Source of the DNA: Molanna angustata
Taxonomy: Eukaryota; Arthropoda; Insecta; Trichoptera; Molannidae
DNA length: 64,000 nt
Direction: 5' to 3'
NCBI GenBank assembly: GCA_963576475.1
Contig: OY754972.1
Span: 31,047,107 to 31,111,106, forward strand
Position 1 is the stretch's first letter. Every line of letters begins with the position of its first letter. The notes under the pieces are model-generated. The model ran no database searches and was not told the DNA's origin. It saw only the letters and a list, made by a program, of their open reading frames with translations. Of the stretch, positions 11,400 to 23,155 are shown piece after piece. Position numbers and translations under genes: made by a program.

Positions 11400-12015
11400 G
11401 AGTATCACTTTAATCAGATTCGCAATAAAAAATAATGTGCCGAACTAAATTTACGATAAATTTTACATGATATACCTAGGTACCTAAGAACTTTTACCAA
11501 TCTAACCGATATTACTTTTTTTATCTGATTCCCACTAAAATAACACTGCGCCGAACTGACTTTGCGATAAATTTTACGTAGGTAATAATTATTATTGTCT
11601 AACACACATCACTTTTATCTTATTCGTGCTGAAATAACACTGCGTCGAAATGAATTTGCGATAAAACTTACATAATCAGAACACTCAACGATCTAACAGA
11701 TATCACTTTTATCTGATTCATGCTGAAATAACACAGCGCCGAACTGAATTTACTATAAAACTGACATACTCAACACTCAACAATCTATCAGATATCACTT
11801 TTATCTGATTTGTGCACTGAAATAACACAGCGCCGAACTGAACTTACCATAAAACTGACATACTCAAAACACTCAAAGATCTAACAGATATCACTTTTAT
11901 CTGATTCGTGCTAAAATAACACAGCACCGAACTGAATTTACCATAAAACTGACATACTCAAAACACTCGACGATCAAACAGATATCACTTTTATCTGCGT
12001 CGTGCTGATAAAAGT
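11400..12015. repeat. Tandem repeat, ~95 bp unit, about 7 copies
   Basis: Units carry 'GATATCACTTTTATCTGATTC', then 'AAATAACAC.GCGCCGAACTGA' and 'ATAAAACTGACATACTCA'. Anchors fall near 11411, 11525, 11620, 11715, 11805, 11900 and 11995. The outer copies are the most diverged and the inner ones more alike, as expected for unequal exchange. There is no meaningful coding frame. Confidence 0.8.
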
Positions 12016-12758
12016 CCTTGCACATTAGTTTAAGGCACACTGCAACCAAGTCGATTCGGAATAAACATGTACTCAGCGCTGTAATATCCCATCTCAATTA
12101 AACAAACACGTGTACGTTTAATTAAGAATGACAATTAATCATTGACACTAACAATATTGTATAAAAGAAGAACATTATGTATTCGATCTGTATTACCGTC
12201 ATTATTTACAACTTACGTTATAATTGTATTCTTGGCAAATTAAGAACATAATTAACATAATTTTAAGATATTGACTACAATATTATTATGTGACTTACAA
12301 TTACTTAATTAGTTTATGCCACAAAGTATGCACACAGCTTTTGATACTCGTGTTGACTTAAATAAATTATTAAACATCACAATTGATTAAAATTGGTGAA
12401 TTTCTATCAAAACATTGGTATATGTTAGTTTTAGTTGTAATGCCGCAATAAAAAGGTAATTATATTGTAAATATGTAAAAAATAGTATAATGATGGAAAG
12501 ACCAGTTAGAGAATCTTAGGTGTGACATAAGAATGTACAATAAACGATAGAAGAGGATAAATAAAGAAGTATTATGGCGTTAACAATAAATCATTAATGT
12601 TCATAATAAAGGAATAACCAATGACAAAGAAAAGATTATCAGGGACCGTTGAAATGTCGCTATCATAAATGTTTACAAACAATACAAAACGGAACCAGAA
12701 AAATATTTAGATAAGATATTAGAATAGAAATTAGTTGGCCAATTTTTTTCAGTTTGAG
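12016..12758. other. Intergenic, nothing recognised
   Basis: AT-rich sequence with no exon, RNA gene or repeat that I can support. Confidence 0.4.
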
Positions 12759-12765
12759 ATATCAT

Positions 12766-13000
12766 TGTCGGCCTTCGTGGCTCAGTTGGTTAGATATCTG
12801 ACTGCTGAGCGAAAGGTTCCGGGTTCGATTCCCGGTGGAGACACAGTTTTTAATTGTGTTTTCAGTCTGGATCTGTGAGACGATTAATATCGTAAGTCTC
12901 CAGAATGTGGCAACTTGTTATTGGGTGCGTGTTAAATTAATATTTGACATAGTACCTGTTAGTTGCCCGAGAAGCAATATTAAATAAATAAATAAATTAA
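12766..13000 (+). mobile_element. tRNA-derived SINE, full length (~235 bp)
   Basis: The head carries a tRNA-like promoter: A box TGGCTCAGTTGGTTAG and B box GGGTTCGATTCCC. The body includes 'GTCTGGATCTGTGAGACGAT' and 'CAGAATGTGGCAACTTG', and the 3' end is (TAAA)n. The target duplication ATATCAT is intact at 12759-12765 and 13001-13007, which fixes both ends. Transcription would be by RNA polymerase III. Further copies are at 42191-42406 and, head only, at 34162-34240. Confidence 0.9.
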
Positions 13001-13199
13001 ATATCATGTTTTGAAAAAATCTGAACCTACAAATGTTTTTGATAAACAAAGAAAAATAATAAAAAAGTTAAATTCAATTTAAAAATCTACTCAAACAATA
13101 AAATTAAATTTGAATATGAACAAAATAATGGGAGATATAAATTTGATAAGTTAAGAGTTGTCGATCCTTCGATCCGGATAGTTATCAAAGCTAACTTAC

Positions 13200-13293
13200 C
13201 TTCAGAGGATTATGTCGCAAGTCCTGTATTCTGTAGACATCTTCTCTATTGATTACATATTTGGATTCATCTTCCACTAAAGCCACCGGAACA
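13200..13293 (-). CDS. Isolated internal exon of an unidentified host gene
   Basis: On the minus strand 94 bases lie between a good acceptor (TAATTGTTGCAG just before 13293) and a consensus donor (CTGAAG|GTAAGTTAG after 13200). One frame stays open for 31 codons and reads VPVALVEDESKYVIN then REDVYRIQDLRHNPLK; the other two frames have stops. The exon starts after two bases of a split codon and ends in phase 0. Base and codon use are clearly less AT-biased than the surroundings. I do not recognise the protein. The partner exons must lie far away, perhaps outside this window, with the transposon clutter in its introns. Confidence 0.6.
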
Positions 13294-14189
13294 CTGCAAC
13301 AATTAGAAAATAAATACTAGTTGAGTAGTCCTTTTTGAAATAAGAGACTGTTCATATCATTAAAAGGTCAGATCAAATACATCAATACGTCAATCGTATT
13401 ACAAACTTAGATTTTGATGTTAATAGTTTCACATATCCAAATTAAAAACACGTTGAAAAATTAATTCGTCATAGTTCAGGAGTCAAATACGATTATCTAA
13501 TAAATCCGTATAATACGTGGCCATAAAAAAATTGCAATCATTATAATATATATTATAGATATATCTGATGAAGATGACAGATCGAAGAATGACAAGGCTG
13601 GAACATCAGAAAAGAAAACAATACCTAGATATTGATAAATGGTTTATTTCTCAAGACTGGAACAGATCAAGAAACTTACATACACGTTTCAATGTGCGTT
13701 GGTACTGAGGTTATTTGAAGCGAGCCGCTTGCGACATAAATTAAGTATCAGGGCCAGAGTTTAATACTCTCACCGCCTACAATTTGTATGTAAACCTTTC
13801 TGTATTGAAACACTGTCTGTCTACTTACTCGCGTGTTCGGTTAAAACCGTATATAGCTTTTCATTTGACCATTGAGACGATTCATATTACAAAATGATCA
13901 AGTTGTCGAAAAGAAATTTATGCATATCCAATTTTGACTCTCCTCTATATTTATATTTTTGGCGAAAACTTGTGATTTCGTCTTGATATTATTGTACATA
14001 TGTAGGTATTTGTGATTTTGTTCCAAAATATTTTTGGATAGTTAAATTTTCCTATTCACTTTTGAAGGATATCAGTTCAACGTCCTTATACTCCTCGTTT
14101 CTGTAATCAGTTTTTATATCATAGCTATCGTATTTTGCTTTTGTTTTATAAACAACAATTTTACTGTCACGCTGTTACTGTTAATATGT
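13294..14189. other. Intergenic or intronic; one 46-codon ORF of unknown meaning
   Basis: Bases 13570-13710 (+) hold an ATG-started 46-codon frame beginning MKMTDRRMTRLEHQ, too short to judge and with no recognised similarity. Nothing else is visible. Confidence 0.3.
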
Positions 14190-14910
14190 TACGCTGATGA
14201 CGCGGCTCTGGTGGCAGAATCGGAAGATGATCTACAAAGAATGTTATATAAGTTCCACCTTGCATCCCAAAAATTCAACATGAGCATATCTGTTAACAAA
14301 ACGAAGAGTTTAACGATATCCAAGCAACCAAGAAGATGCAAGCTTGTAATAGATGACATTCCAGTGGAGCAAGTTATGACTTTCAGATATCTGGGTGTGG
14401 AAATCTCGAGCCATAGTGACCTTTACTCAGAAGTTAGAGAACAGACCAATAAAGCAGCCACTAGTTCAGGATGTCTCAAAAATATCATCTGGCATAACAA
14501 ATTCATAAGAACGGATAGTAAGGTCAGAATTTATAAAACATGTGTTAGGCCAATTATGACATATGCGGTGGAGACAAGAGCCGACACGACCAGAACCAAA
14601 AACCTCCTACGAACATCGGAAATGAAGGTTTTAAGGGCTATCACAGGGAAGACGCTTAGGGACAGAATTCGCAATGACGACATTAGGCGGACCTGTGAGA
14701 CCGAGGAAATCATACGATGGAGTAGAGCTAGAAGATTTTGGAGGGACCATGTCAACAGGATGGACACATCTCGAATCCCATCCATAGCGGCAAATGAAAT
14801 CCCACTTGGGCATCGCCTCCCACCACCGAAGAGGTGAAAGGATAGCTGGACCTCAGCTTCACAGGGATAGCTTTCTCGAAAAAATCTACGATCTAAAATA
14901 AGAAGAAGAA
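14190..14910 (+). pseudogene. RTE-type LINE, 3' part with (GAA)n tail
   Basis: The frame opens exactly at the RT active site YADDAALVAES (14190) and runs to a stop at 14837. It includes 'FRYLGVEISS' and the C-terminal 'DDIRRTCETEEIIRWSRAR' and 'RRFWRDHVNRM' blocks. It ends with AAAATAAGAAGAAGAAGAA. The copy is 5' truncated: the endonuclease and most of the RT palm are absent. It is the same subfamily as 8071-8342. Confidence 0.85.
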
Positions 14911-14979
14911 GAATTTTACTGTTGTACTAAATTTACTAAGACTTCACGTCGATTGGGTTGATGGTTGGATAGTATTGCC

Positions 14980-15265
14980 TTCTTCTTCTTCTTCAGCCTG
15001 TTTTTTTTCCATTCTTGGGCATAGGCCTCCCCCTTGATCCTCCACAACTCCCTGTCTTGGGCACACTGCATCCATCTCCCTCCGGCACATTTCTTGATGT
15101 CATCAGACCACCTTGCCTGGGGTCTGCCGACACCTCTTCGGCTTATTCTCGGTCGACATTCTATGATCTTTTTGGTCAATCGTGAATCCTGGCATCTGGC
15201 AATATGCCCAGCCCATCGACCCTTTCCGTATTGCCAAGTCGTAATAAACCTGCCATTGTACACTT
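14980..15265 (-). pseudogene. RTE-type LINE, C-terminal remnant
   Basis: The minus strand reads GKGRWAGHIARCQDSRLTKK, then GVGRPQARWSDDI and then GGRWMQCAQDRELWR. This is the C-terminal module of RTE-like LINEs. It ends with AAAAAAAACAGGCTGAAGAAGAAGAAGG, so it also carries the (GAA)n tail. It lies tail to tail with the fragment at 14190-14910. Confidence 0.85.
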
Positions 15266-16270
15266 ATTTATGGATAAATTAATGGAGTTTAGTGTTGGCT
15301 TACACCAACTTGTTTCATTTAGAATAACTTTAATTTAAGTAATATCATGATACACTTTCAAGTTCATTCAAGTTGGTTCATATGCAGGTACTGTCCGAGA
15401 ATAGAGTTGAGTTCAATTATATTATTAAAGGGCTTCCAAGTTTGTAGCTTCATACCTACAATGTATCGGTGTATCTATCTTCCAGTTTAATAGCCTTCTT
15501 GCAACATATTATACCATTCTAGTTGCATGTCCATTTAATAACAAACTTGCGTGAATAATAATTATTTTTAATACTGCTTTTCTATATATTCTTGTTACCC
15601 TTGAAAATCTTCCCCGATGTTAAGGTAATATTTCAATATGACAATTTTCATCGATGTAAATATCTGTTTTATCTTTACTTGCAGTGTCGTTAAAAGTGAC
15701 GCTCCATTTTTACAATTCATTTATTACTGAAGGTAAAAAAAAAACAAAACGAGCGGTGTTTTTTTAACGGAAATTAGACAAATAAATCAACATTTTTTTA
15801 AATTCACTTTTTTTCCATATAAACTATATACCTGGTGAAATTTGGTATATTTCTTCTTAAAAACGAGTGAATACTTTTTAGTGACGTATTCAAAATGAAA
15901 TATCTTTCTTGATGCTGAAATCTCTAGTACCTATTTATTTTTCTGTGAATTTCTGTATAGCTTAAAGATTTTAAACAAAGCTAACATGAGATATTAATAT
16001 TTTCACAAGATTTGACAATTATGCCAAAAGCGTCTATTTGCTTTTCTTTAGTGGAATGTTCTCATCAGGTGATTATATAATAATTTTGATCAAAACTATC
16101 ATCACCTTCATCAACTGTTTGTCAAGGTCTATTTTATTATTAACATTTTGGACCGATGTCAAAAAATGTGAACGGATTTAATATTGGTGTACTTGCATAC
16201 CAAATGTGAACATACAAAAATACTACATCATACCAAACAAATTATATCTCAACGTTGTTCTATTGATTCA
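15266..16270. other. AT-rich intergenic, nothing recognised
   Basis: No exon or bounded repeat could be supported. Confidence 0.4.
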
Positions 16271-16432
16271 TCCAACTGTCGATTTGTTCAAGAGAATTTA
16301 TTTCCCTTAACAGATCGAGAAAATTTTTACCCAAAGATCCGTGAGATTTTGTATGGCCACATTTATTATGGTTTTTCAACTTTGGAGTCATTAAACACCA
16401 ACATCGAGGCTTCGCAGCGTATATGTTATAAA
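16271..16432 (+). mobile_element. Helitron fragment (5' end)
   Basis: It starts TCCAACTGTCGATTTGTTCA after an A, as in the full Helitron copies, and continues with 'TCAAGAGAATTTATTTC' and 'AACACCAACATCGAGGCTTC'. The rest of the element is missing. Confidence 0.65.
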
Positions 16433-16960
16433 TATGGATAATAAAGGTACTAATATAAAGTACATATTTTTTATAGCAAAATATGATAGTAATGTATATT
16501 TTGTTTTTCTTAATTATCTTTGGTTGTCTATATCTACTCTTATAGAAACACGGCGTGATTGTTAGCGTGTGAATGTTTTTAACTCTCCACTAATTTTAAA
16601 TAATATATTGCAATAGTAATTCGTATTTTTTAAGGTTATTTTTGATGTTAAAAATTCTCAGCATCTATCCAAAGTACAGTGAATTTTTCTGTATCAGATG
16701 TAATACCAGGATATTATTGACTGCATCTACAAAAAGTCAGGTTTATTTTAAGAAAATATCAAGGAATTTATCGAGTGCATTGTAATTAAATCTAGGCGGT
16801 TGGAATTATAGCTTGTGCGGCATTTTTGTGCCTAAAGATACGAGTGTTATAATACGTTCTATAAGAAAGTCTATTTAATGGACAATTTCCATCCTTCCAC
16901 AGCGTAAAATTTATGGCCATCTAACACGACAAGCGAAGAAGGAGTTAAACTTCAATTAAG
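16433..16960. other. AT-rich intergenic, nothing recognised
   Basis: No supported feature. Confidence 0.4.
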
Positions 16961-16964
16961 ATAA

Positions 16965-17165
16965 ATTGTTAGGTGCTAGAGATAGGTGCAATGCATGACA
17001 GCGGCGGATCTCAAGTAACAGGCGGTCAGCAACCCGAGATGCTATATTTACCTACGCTGTGGTGCAACATTGCACTGAATCATTTGCATATGAACACGGT
17101 CGTATCTTCTGCGGGCATCCCGTCTCCCGAAGGCGACAGGCCCGATTTAATACGAAATAAAAAAA
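16965..17165. other. GC-richer island of unknown nature
   Basis: About 200 bases are clearly richer in G+C than both flanks and are not part of any repeat I can see in the window. A 60-codon open frame on the plus strand shows no recognisable protein. The octamer ATTTGCAT occurs at about 17081. It could be an untranslated exon, a conserved regulatory element or an old captured fragment; the sequence alone does not decide. Confidence 0.3.
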
Positions 17166-18169
17166 AAATGAAAATTTGAACCTCTTTGAACTTTATGTAC
17201 TCCCGATACAGGAAACACGAAAACGACACGTGTTAAATGGACTCTTTGTAAAAATAATTACCTATTATTTTATTTACAATTTTAAATAATTTCATTTCTT
17301 TAATCGTCCTGTCCTAATTTGATAAATAAATTTTTAATTCCTTTTTTTGGGGGAAAATTAATTAATTCCTTATTTTTGGGGAAAATATCCAATTTTGCAA
17401 TTGTCTTATATCTTTTTAATGTCATGAGTATCTTTTTTCAAATAAATTATTATTGAATCTAAGTTATTATTCATATAGAACTAAAAAAGTGTAATAATAC
17501 TATATTAAGAATTTATAATTTACTAGCAGACCCGACAGACGTTGTCCTGCCCAAATATTGGATATCCTGATTTAATACGAGTGCAAAAATGATTATTTCT
17601 TATTTCTCAACTGTTAATTCTTGATGGAGTTCCATTATAAATGACATTATCAATTACTTAAAATAAGTTACAAAAAACACATTTTATATTATAAACACTT
17701 GATCACTGACGCGTTTCACTAAAAGAACATCTACAGAATGGTACATGTTTGTTAGTGGATCTTTTATGTACATAAAAAAATTCATTACTAACAATCCTTC
17801 TAATAACATGTTATAAATGAAAATTTCAGAAATTGAATGTACAAATATAAAACCATTATTACCAATTGTACAATAAAAAAAACAGAGCATATAATACAAA
17901 ATATTAGAAGCAACTATAAAAGGCTAAATTTTATACATAAATAATTTATAGGTGTAGGTAAAATTTGTATAAATGTGATATACAAAAAATTAAATCATAT
18001 TTTTATATTGGTTGAATAGAGAAAGAGTATCATATTTAAGAATTATATAAAAACATTCAAAGGGTTGGATATTCCTGGTATCGCTGGCCTAACCAATGTT
18101 ATATTGAAATACAATACATACATACTATCACGCCATGTCACTTGCGGGATAGGCAGATAGAACCTAATG
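17166..18169. other. AT-rich intergenic with a small repeat remnant
   Basis: At 17522-17560 the phrase ACTAGCAGACCCGACAGACG then TTGTCCTGCCC looks like the start of a widespread insect repeat, cut short. I do not assign it to a family. No exon is visible. Confidence 0.4.
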
Positions 18170-21100
18170 CCACATTTGGCACACATTCATTGCCTCGTTC
18201 ACACATTCACACATTGTCTTATACATGTTCGTTTGTTGTTCACGCTTCTTACATTTCCATCTTGATACACATTAATCGCCTCGTCAACATTAATACATCG
18301 TCTTATAGGTACATGCTCGTCTGTTCACGCTTTTCAAAATTCTATATTGACACACATTCATCGCCTCGACAACATTCATACATCGTCTTATACATGATCG
18401 TCTGTTGTTCACGCTTCTTACATTTCCATCTTGACACACATTCATCGCCTCGACAACATTCATACATCGTCTTATACATGATCGTCTGTTGTTCACGCTT
18501 CTTACATTTCCATCTTGACTCACATTCATCGCCTCGTCAACATTAATACATCGTCTTATAGGTACATGCTCGTCTGTTCACGCTTCTTAAAATTCTATAT
18601 TGACACACATTCATCGCCTCGACAACATTCATACATCGTCTTATACATGATCGTCTGTTGTTCACGCTTCTTACATTTCCATCTTGACTCACATTCATCG
18701 CCTCGACAACATTCATACATCGTCTTATACATGATCGTCTGTTGTTCACGCTTCTTACATTTCCATCTTAACTCACATTCATCGCCTCGACAACATTCAT
18801 ACATCGTCTTATACATGATCGTCTGTTGTTCACGCTTCTTACATTTCCATCTTGACACACATTCATCGCCTCGACAACATTCATACATCGTCTTATACAT
18901 GATCGTCTGTTGTTCACGCTTCTTACATTTCCATCTTGACTCACATTCATCGCCTCGACAACATTCATACATCGTCTTATACATGATCGTCTGTTGTTCA
19001 CGCTTCTTACATTTCCATCTTGACACACATTCATCGCCTCTACAACATGCATACATCGTCTTATACATGATCGTCTGTTGTTCACGCTTCTTACATTTCC
19101 ATCTTGACTCACATTCATCGCCTCGACAACATTCATACATCGTCTTATACATGATCGTCTGTTGTTCACGCTTCTTACATTTCCATCTTAACTCACATTC
19201 ATCGCCTCGACAACATTCATACATCGTCTTATAGATGATCGTCTGTTGTTCACGCTTCTTACATTTCCATCTTAACACACATTCATCGCCTCGACAACAT
19301 TCATACATCGTCTTATACATGATCGTCTGTTGTTCAAGCTTCTTACATTTCCATCTTAACTCACATTCATCGCCTCGACAACATTCATACATCGTCTTAT
19401 AGATGATCGTCTGTTGTTCACGCTTCTTACATTTCCATCTTAACTCACATTCATCGCCTCGACAACATTCATACATCGTCTTATACATGATCGTCTGTTG
19501 TTCACGCTTCTTACATTTCCATCTTAACTCACATTCATCGCCTCGACAACATTCATACATCGTCTTATACATGATCGTCTGTTGTTCACGCTTCTTACAT
19601 TTCCATCTTAACTCACATTCATCGCCTCGACAACATTCATACATCGTCTTATACATGATCGTCTGTTGTTCACGCTTCTTACATTTCCATCTTAACTCAC
19701 ATTCATCGCCTCGACAACATTCATACATCGTCTTATACATGATCGTCTGTTGTTCACGCTTCTTACATTTCCATCTTAACTCACATTCATCGCCTCGACA
19801 ACATTCATACATCGTCTTATAGATGATCGTCTGTTGTTCACGCTTCTTACATTTCCATCTTAACACACATTCATCGCCTCGACAACATTCATACATCGTC
19901 TTATACATGATCGTCTGTTGTTCACGCTTCTTACATTTCCATCTTAACTCACATTCATCGCCTCGACAACATTCATACATCGTCTTATACATGATCGTCT
20001 GTTGTTCACGCTTCTTACATTTCCATCTTAACTCACATTCATCGCCTCGACAACATTCATACATCGTCTTACAGATGATCGTCTGTTGTTCACGCTTCTT
20101 ACATTTCCATCTTAACACACATTCATCGCCTCGACAACATTCATACATCGTCTTATACATGATCGTCTGTTGTTCACGCTTCTTACATTTCCATCTTAAC
20201 TCACATTCATCGCCTCGACAACATTCATACATCGTCTTATACATGATCGTCTGTTGTTCACGCTTCTTACATTTCCATCTTAACTCACATTCATCGCCTC
20301 GACAACATTCATACATCGTCTTATACATGATCGTCTGTTGTTCACGCTTCTTACATTTCCATCTTAACTCACATTCATCGCCTCGACAACATTCATACAT
20401 CGTCTTATACATGATCGTCTGTTGTTCACGCTTCTTACATTTCCATCTTAACTCACATTCATCGCCTCGACAACATTCATACATCGTCTTATAGATGATC
20501 GTCTGTTGTTCACGCTTCTTACATTTCCATCTTAACACACATTCATCGCCTCGACAACATTCATACATCGTCTTATACATGATCGTCTGTTGTTCACGCT
20601 TCTTACATTTCCATCTTAACTCACATTCATCGCCTCGACAACATTCATACATCGTCTTATACATGATCGTCTGTTGTTCACGCTTCTTACATTTCCATCT
20701 TAACTCACATTCATCGCCTCGACAACATTCATACATCGTCTTATAGATGATCGTCTGTTGTTCACGCTTCTTACATTTCCATCTTAACACACATTTATCG
20801 CCTCGACAACATTCATACATCGTCTTATACATGATCGTCTGTTGTTCACGCTTCTTACATTTCCATCTTAACTCACATTCATCGCCTCGACAACATTCAT
20901 ACATCGTCTTATACATGATCGTCTGTTGTTCACGCTTCTTACATTTCCATCTTAACTCACATTCATCGCCTCGACAACATTCATACATCGTCTTATAGAT
21001 GATCGTCTGTTGTTCACGCTTCTTACATTTCCATCTTAACACACATTCATCGCCTCGACAACATTCATACATCGTCTTATAGATGATCGTCTGTTGTTCA

Positions 21101-21170
21101 CGCTTCTTACATTTCCATCTTGATACACATTAATCACCTCTTTAACATTCATACATCGTCTTAAACATGA
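18170..21170. repeat. 84 bp satellite-like tandem array, ~35 copies
   Basis: The unit is 84 bases, containing 'CATTCATCGCCTCGACAAC', 'ATACATCGTCTTATACATG' and 'TTGTTCACGCTTCTTACATT'. Because 84 is 28 codons, frames stay open for thousands of bases on both strands; the longest on the minus strand is 825 codons of a 28-residue repeat. Outer copies (18170-18360 and 21110-21165) are strongly diverged and the inner copies nearly identical. Variants at two sites (GACTCAC, GACACAC, AACTCAC, AACACAC; and TACATG against TAGATG) are arranged in higher-order periods: about two units in the left part, and three- and five-unit blocks in the right part. I regard the open frames as a by-product and not as genes. 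Confidence 0.9.
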
Positions 21171-21335
21171 TGGGGAGGACACAAGCTGCGACTGCGGGGA
21201 GATTCAGAGTGATTCTCACTTATTACAATGCCCGCTGATGCAAAATGTATGTAATATGAATGATCTACTGATGGCAAATAACAAGGCGATATATGTCGCT
21301 GCATACTGGAGTGGCAAGGCCTACATACATTTATC
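21171..21335 (+). pseudogene. LINE C-terminal zinc-knuckle remnant
   Basis: Directly after the satellite the plus strand reads DTSCDCGEIQSDSHLLQCPL and then NDLLMANNKAIYVAAYW. The CxC...H...C pattern followed by 'VA.YW' is the very end of a LINE reverse transcriptase. Only about 50 codons remain. Confidence 0.6.
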
Positions 21336-21342
21336 ACCTATT

Positions 21343-21531
21343 CAGGGTAGGATAAAACTGCCTAACCTCCACACTGTCCTATCTTGACATATTTACTTGT
21401 TTTGTATAGAAAACAAAATATCTTAAAATATTCAATAATTTGGATACAAGGGTTAATAGTTTGTTACATATTCTTTAAGTATACATACTATCGCCATCGA
21501 CAGTTGGATCTCATGTATTACATGCAAATAG
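21343..21531 (+). mobile_element. Helitron fragment (3' end)
   Basis: This is the 3' end of the local Helitron family: 'GTCCTATCTTGACAT', 'AAATATCTTAAAATATTCAA', the box ATCGACAGTTGGAT and the final hairpin. It ends CAAATAG|T where intact copies end CAACTAG|T. Confidence 0.7.
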
Positions 21532-21835
21532 TTATATCAAGAATTCATTGAAACAACTTGAAATCATATTTCAAAATTATATTAAACGCAAGTATTTTTA
21601 CATTGAAACATTTCATACACCCGTAATATAATTAAGAGGCGTAAATCTAAAATTGTCCCGTATAAACGGCATTGAACGTCAAATTGTATTAATAGCATAC
21701 CGCTCATACATAATGGCTTCAGTGTTACACATTAGGTACTTCAGTGTTAGGTACCAGTGGGCTATCATTTGTCATCAGTCAACATTATGATGAATGGACC
21801 ACATCAAATTTATGATTCCCTGGTCCCTTTATAAC

Positions 21836-22449
21836 AAGCCTAATCGGCAGACATCGGTAAAACAAAACATCATTTCAAAAGAAAAAAAAAGAAGTTCCAA
21901 TTATTTCGAAATCTCCACCTTCTAATTAGTATAAATCGATATCCATCTTGAAAAATCAAAAAAAGAACAAGAAGAAGTTTAAGAACAGACGTCTTCTTAT
22001 ATCTCAAAATGTAGCAAATTAGGACTACATAATTACCGCTTTTTTGTAAAATTTCGTTTTAATCACTGTCGACATTGCATTTCTCGTAGTATTTTGAAAT
22101 AAAATAAAATAAGGCAATCGGTTCGTCACCATAAACGAACATTTTTTTACTCACGCAATTTATTTAACTCAAACGAAAAGAGAAAAAGATTTTTTTACTG
22201 TTACTTAAAATAGTTACCGCACGGTAACTATTTTAAGTAACAGTAAAAAAATTGTCCATACGATAAATTTTTCTCACGGTCAATTATTGTCCGTACGGTC
22301 AACTGTCCCCACGGCCAATTGTCCTCACGGCCAACTGTCCTCACGGTCAATTGTCCATACGGTAAATTGTCCCCACGGTCAATTGTCCTCACGGTAAATT
22401 GTCCATACGGTAAAAAGGGCGTACGGTCAATTTTCCGGACACGATATTT
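21836..22449 (-). mobile_element. Solo arm of the Mutator-like foldback element
   Basis: It matches one inverted arm of the element at 9428-10993 over about 600 bases, including the 'AAGACGTCTTCTTAT' block, 'CGCAATTTATTTAACTC' and the outer 16-base minisatellite. It ends in CCGGACACG, the same terminus as the left end of the first copy. The second arm and centre are missing. An extra 62-base palindrome has arisen inside it at 22190-22251. Confidence 0.75.
22190..22251. repeat. Near-perfect palindrome, 30 bp arms, 2 bp spacer
   Basis: The arm ending ...TTAAAATAGTTACCG is followed by CA and then by its exact complement CGGTAACTATTTTAA... The arms are 30 bases each and end in T7/A7. The first copy of the element has only one such arm (near 9665-9690), so this is a local inverted duplication inside the transposon arm. 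Confidence 0.9.
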
Positions 22450-22787
22450 ATGGTAGGAGCTATAATAGGACACACTGATTTTTTTTTGTTAATAGTAACA
22501 CAACTTCATGTTAAAATTAACCGAACTATAGTGACTACAAAACATTTGGTTTTATGCAACTAAATGTTTTGTGCACAGAGCCAAACAGTACAGTCATAAA
22601 TAGATAAACTTTTACTACCAATAACAAAGGTTTGGCTAAAACGTAGGTAGCCAGTTCGGTTGTCATAATATTTTTTCAGTGTAATCTCAACATACTCAAT
22701 GTAAGTTATATCGTTACTTTTAATGATTTATCTAGGAATAATTTCCCGAAGAATGCTGTTTTGTGAATAAGAATAGACTACAACTAC
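22450..22787. other. Intergenic, nothing recognised
   Basis: No supported feature. Confidence 0.4.
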
Positions 22788-22978
22788 CTAGTTGCATGTA
22801 AAACATGAGATCCAGCGGTCGATGTCGTCAATATGTAAGTATAGTTAAATAATACGTAGGTACCAAACTAAACCCAAATTATTAAATATTTGAAAATATC
22901 TTGTTTTCCTATACAAAACATGTATGTCAGAATAGAGTGGAGTTGTCTTTTTTTCCTACCCCAAATAGATAAACGCCT
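22788..22978 (-). mobile_element. Helitron fragment (3' end)
   Basis: This reverse copy of the local Helitron's 3' end has the terminal CTAG (22788-22791), GTTGCATGTAAAACATGAG, and the shared body down to 'TTTTTTTCCTACCCC'. The 5' part is absent. Confidence 0.7.
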
Positions 22979-23155
22979 TGGTGGTATGTATATATTTATG
23001 AAACTTATGAATTAAATTATACAAATGTTGTTACAAAAATGTTGGTGTGTCAAAAAGTTTTTATAGACTAGATGCATGTAACACATGAGATCCAACTTTC
23101 GATGGTGATAGTATGCATAATAATTGAAGAATACGTACCAAACTATAACCACTTA

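Noticed and set aside
12766..12840. Functional tRNA gene
   Set aside because: The tRNA-like head is followed by a SINE body and (TAAA)n tail with a target duplication, so it is a retroposon and not a tRNA gene.
18595..21072. 825-codon cysteine-rich repeat protein on the minus strand
   Set aside because: The frame is open only because the 84-base repeat unit is a multiple of three. The opposite strand and other frames are open as well, variants such as TAGATG are neutral to no single frame, and there is no start context or splice signal.
18170..21170. CRISPR array
   Set aside because: The repeats are directly adjacent without unique spacers, and the window is eukaryotic.
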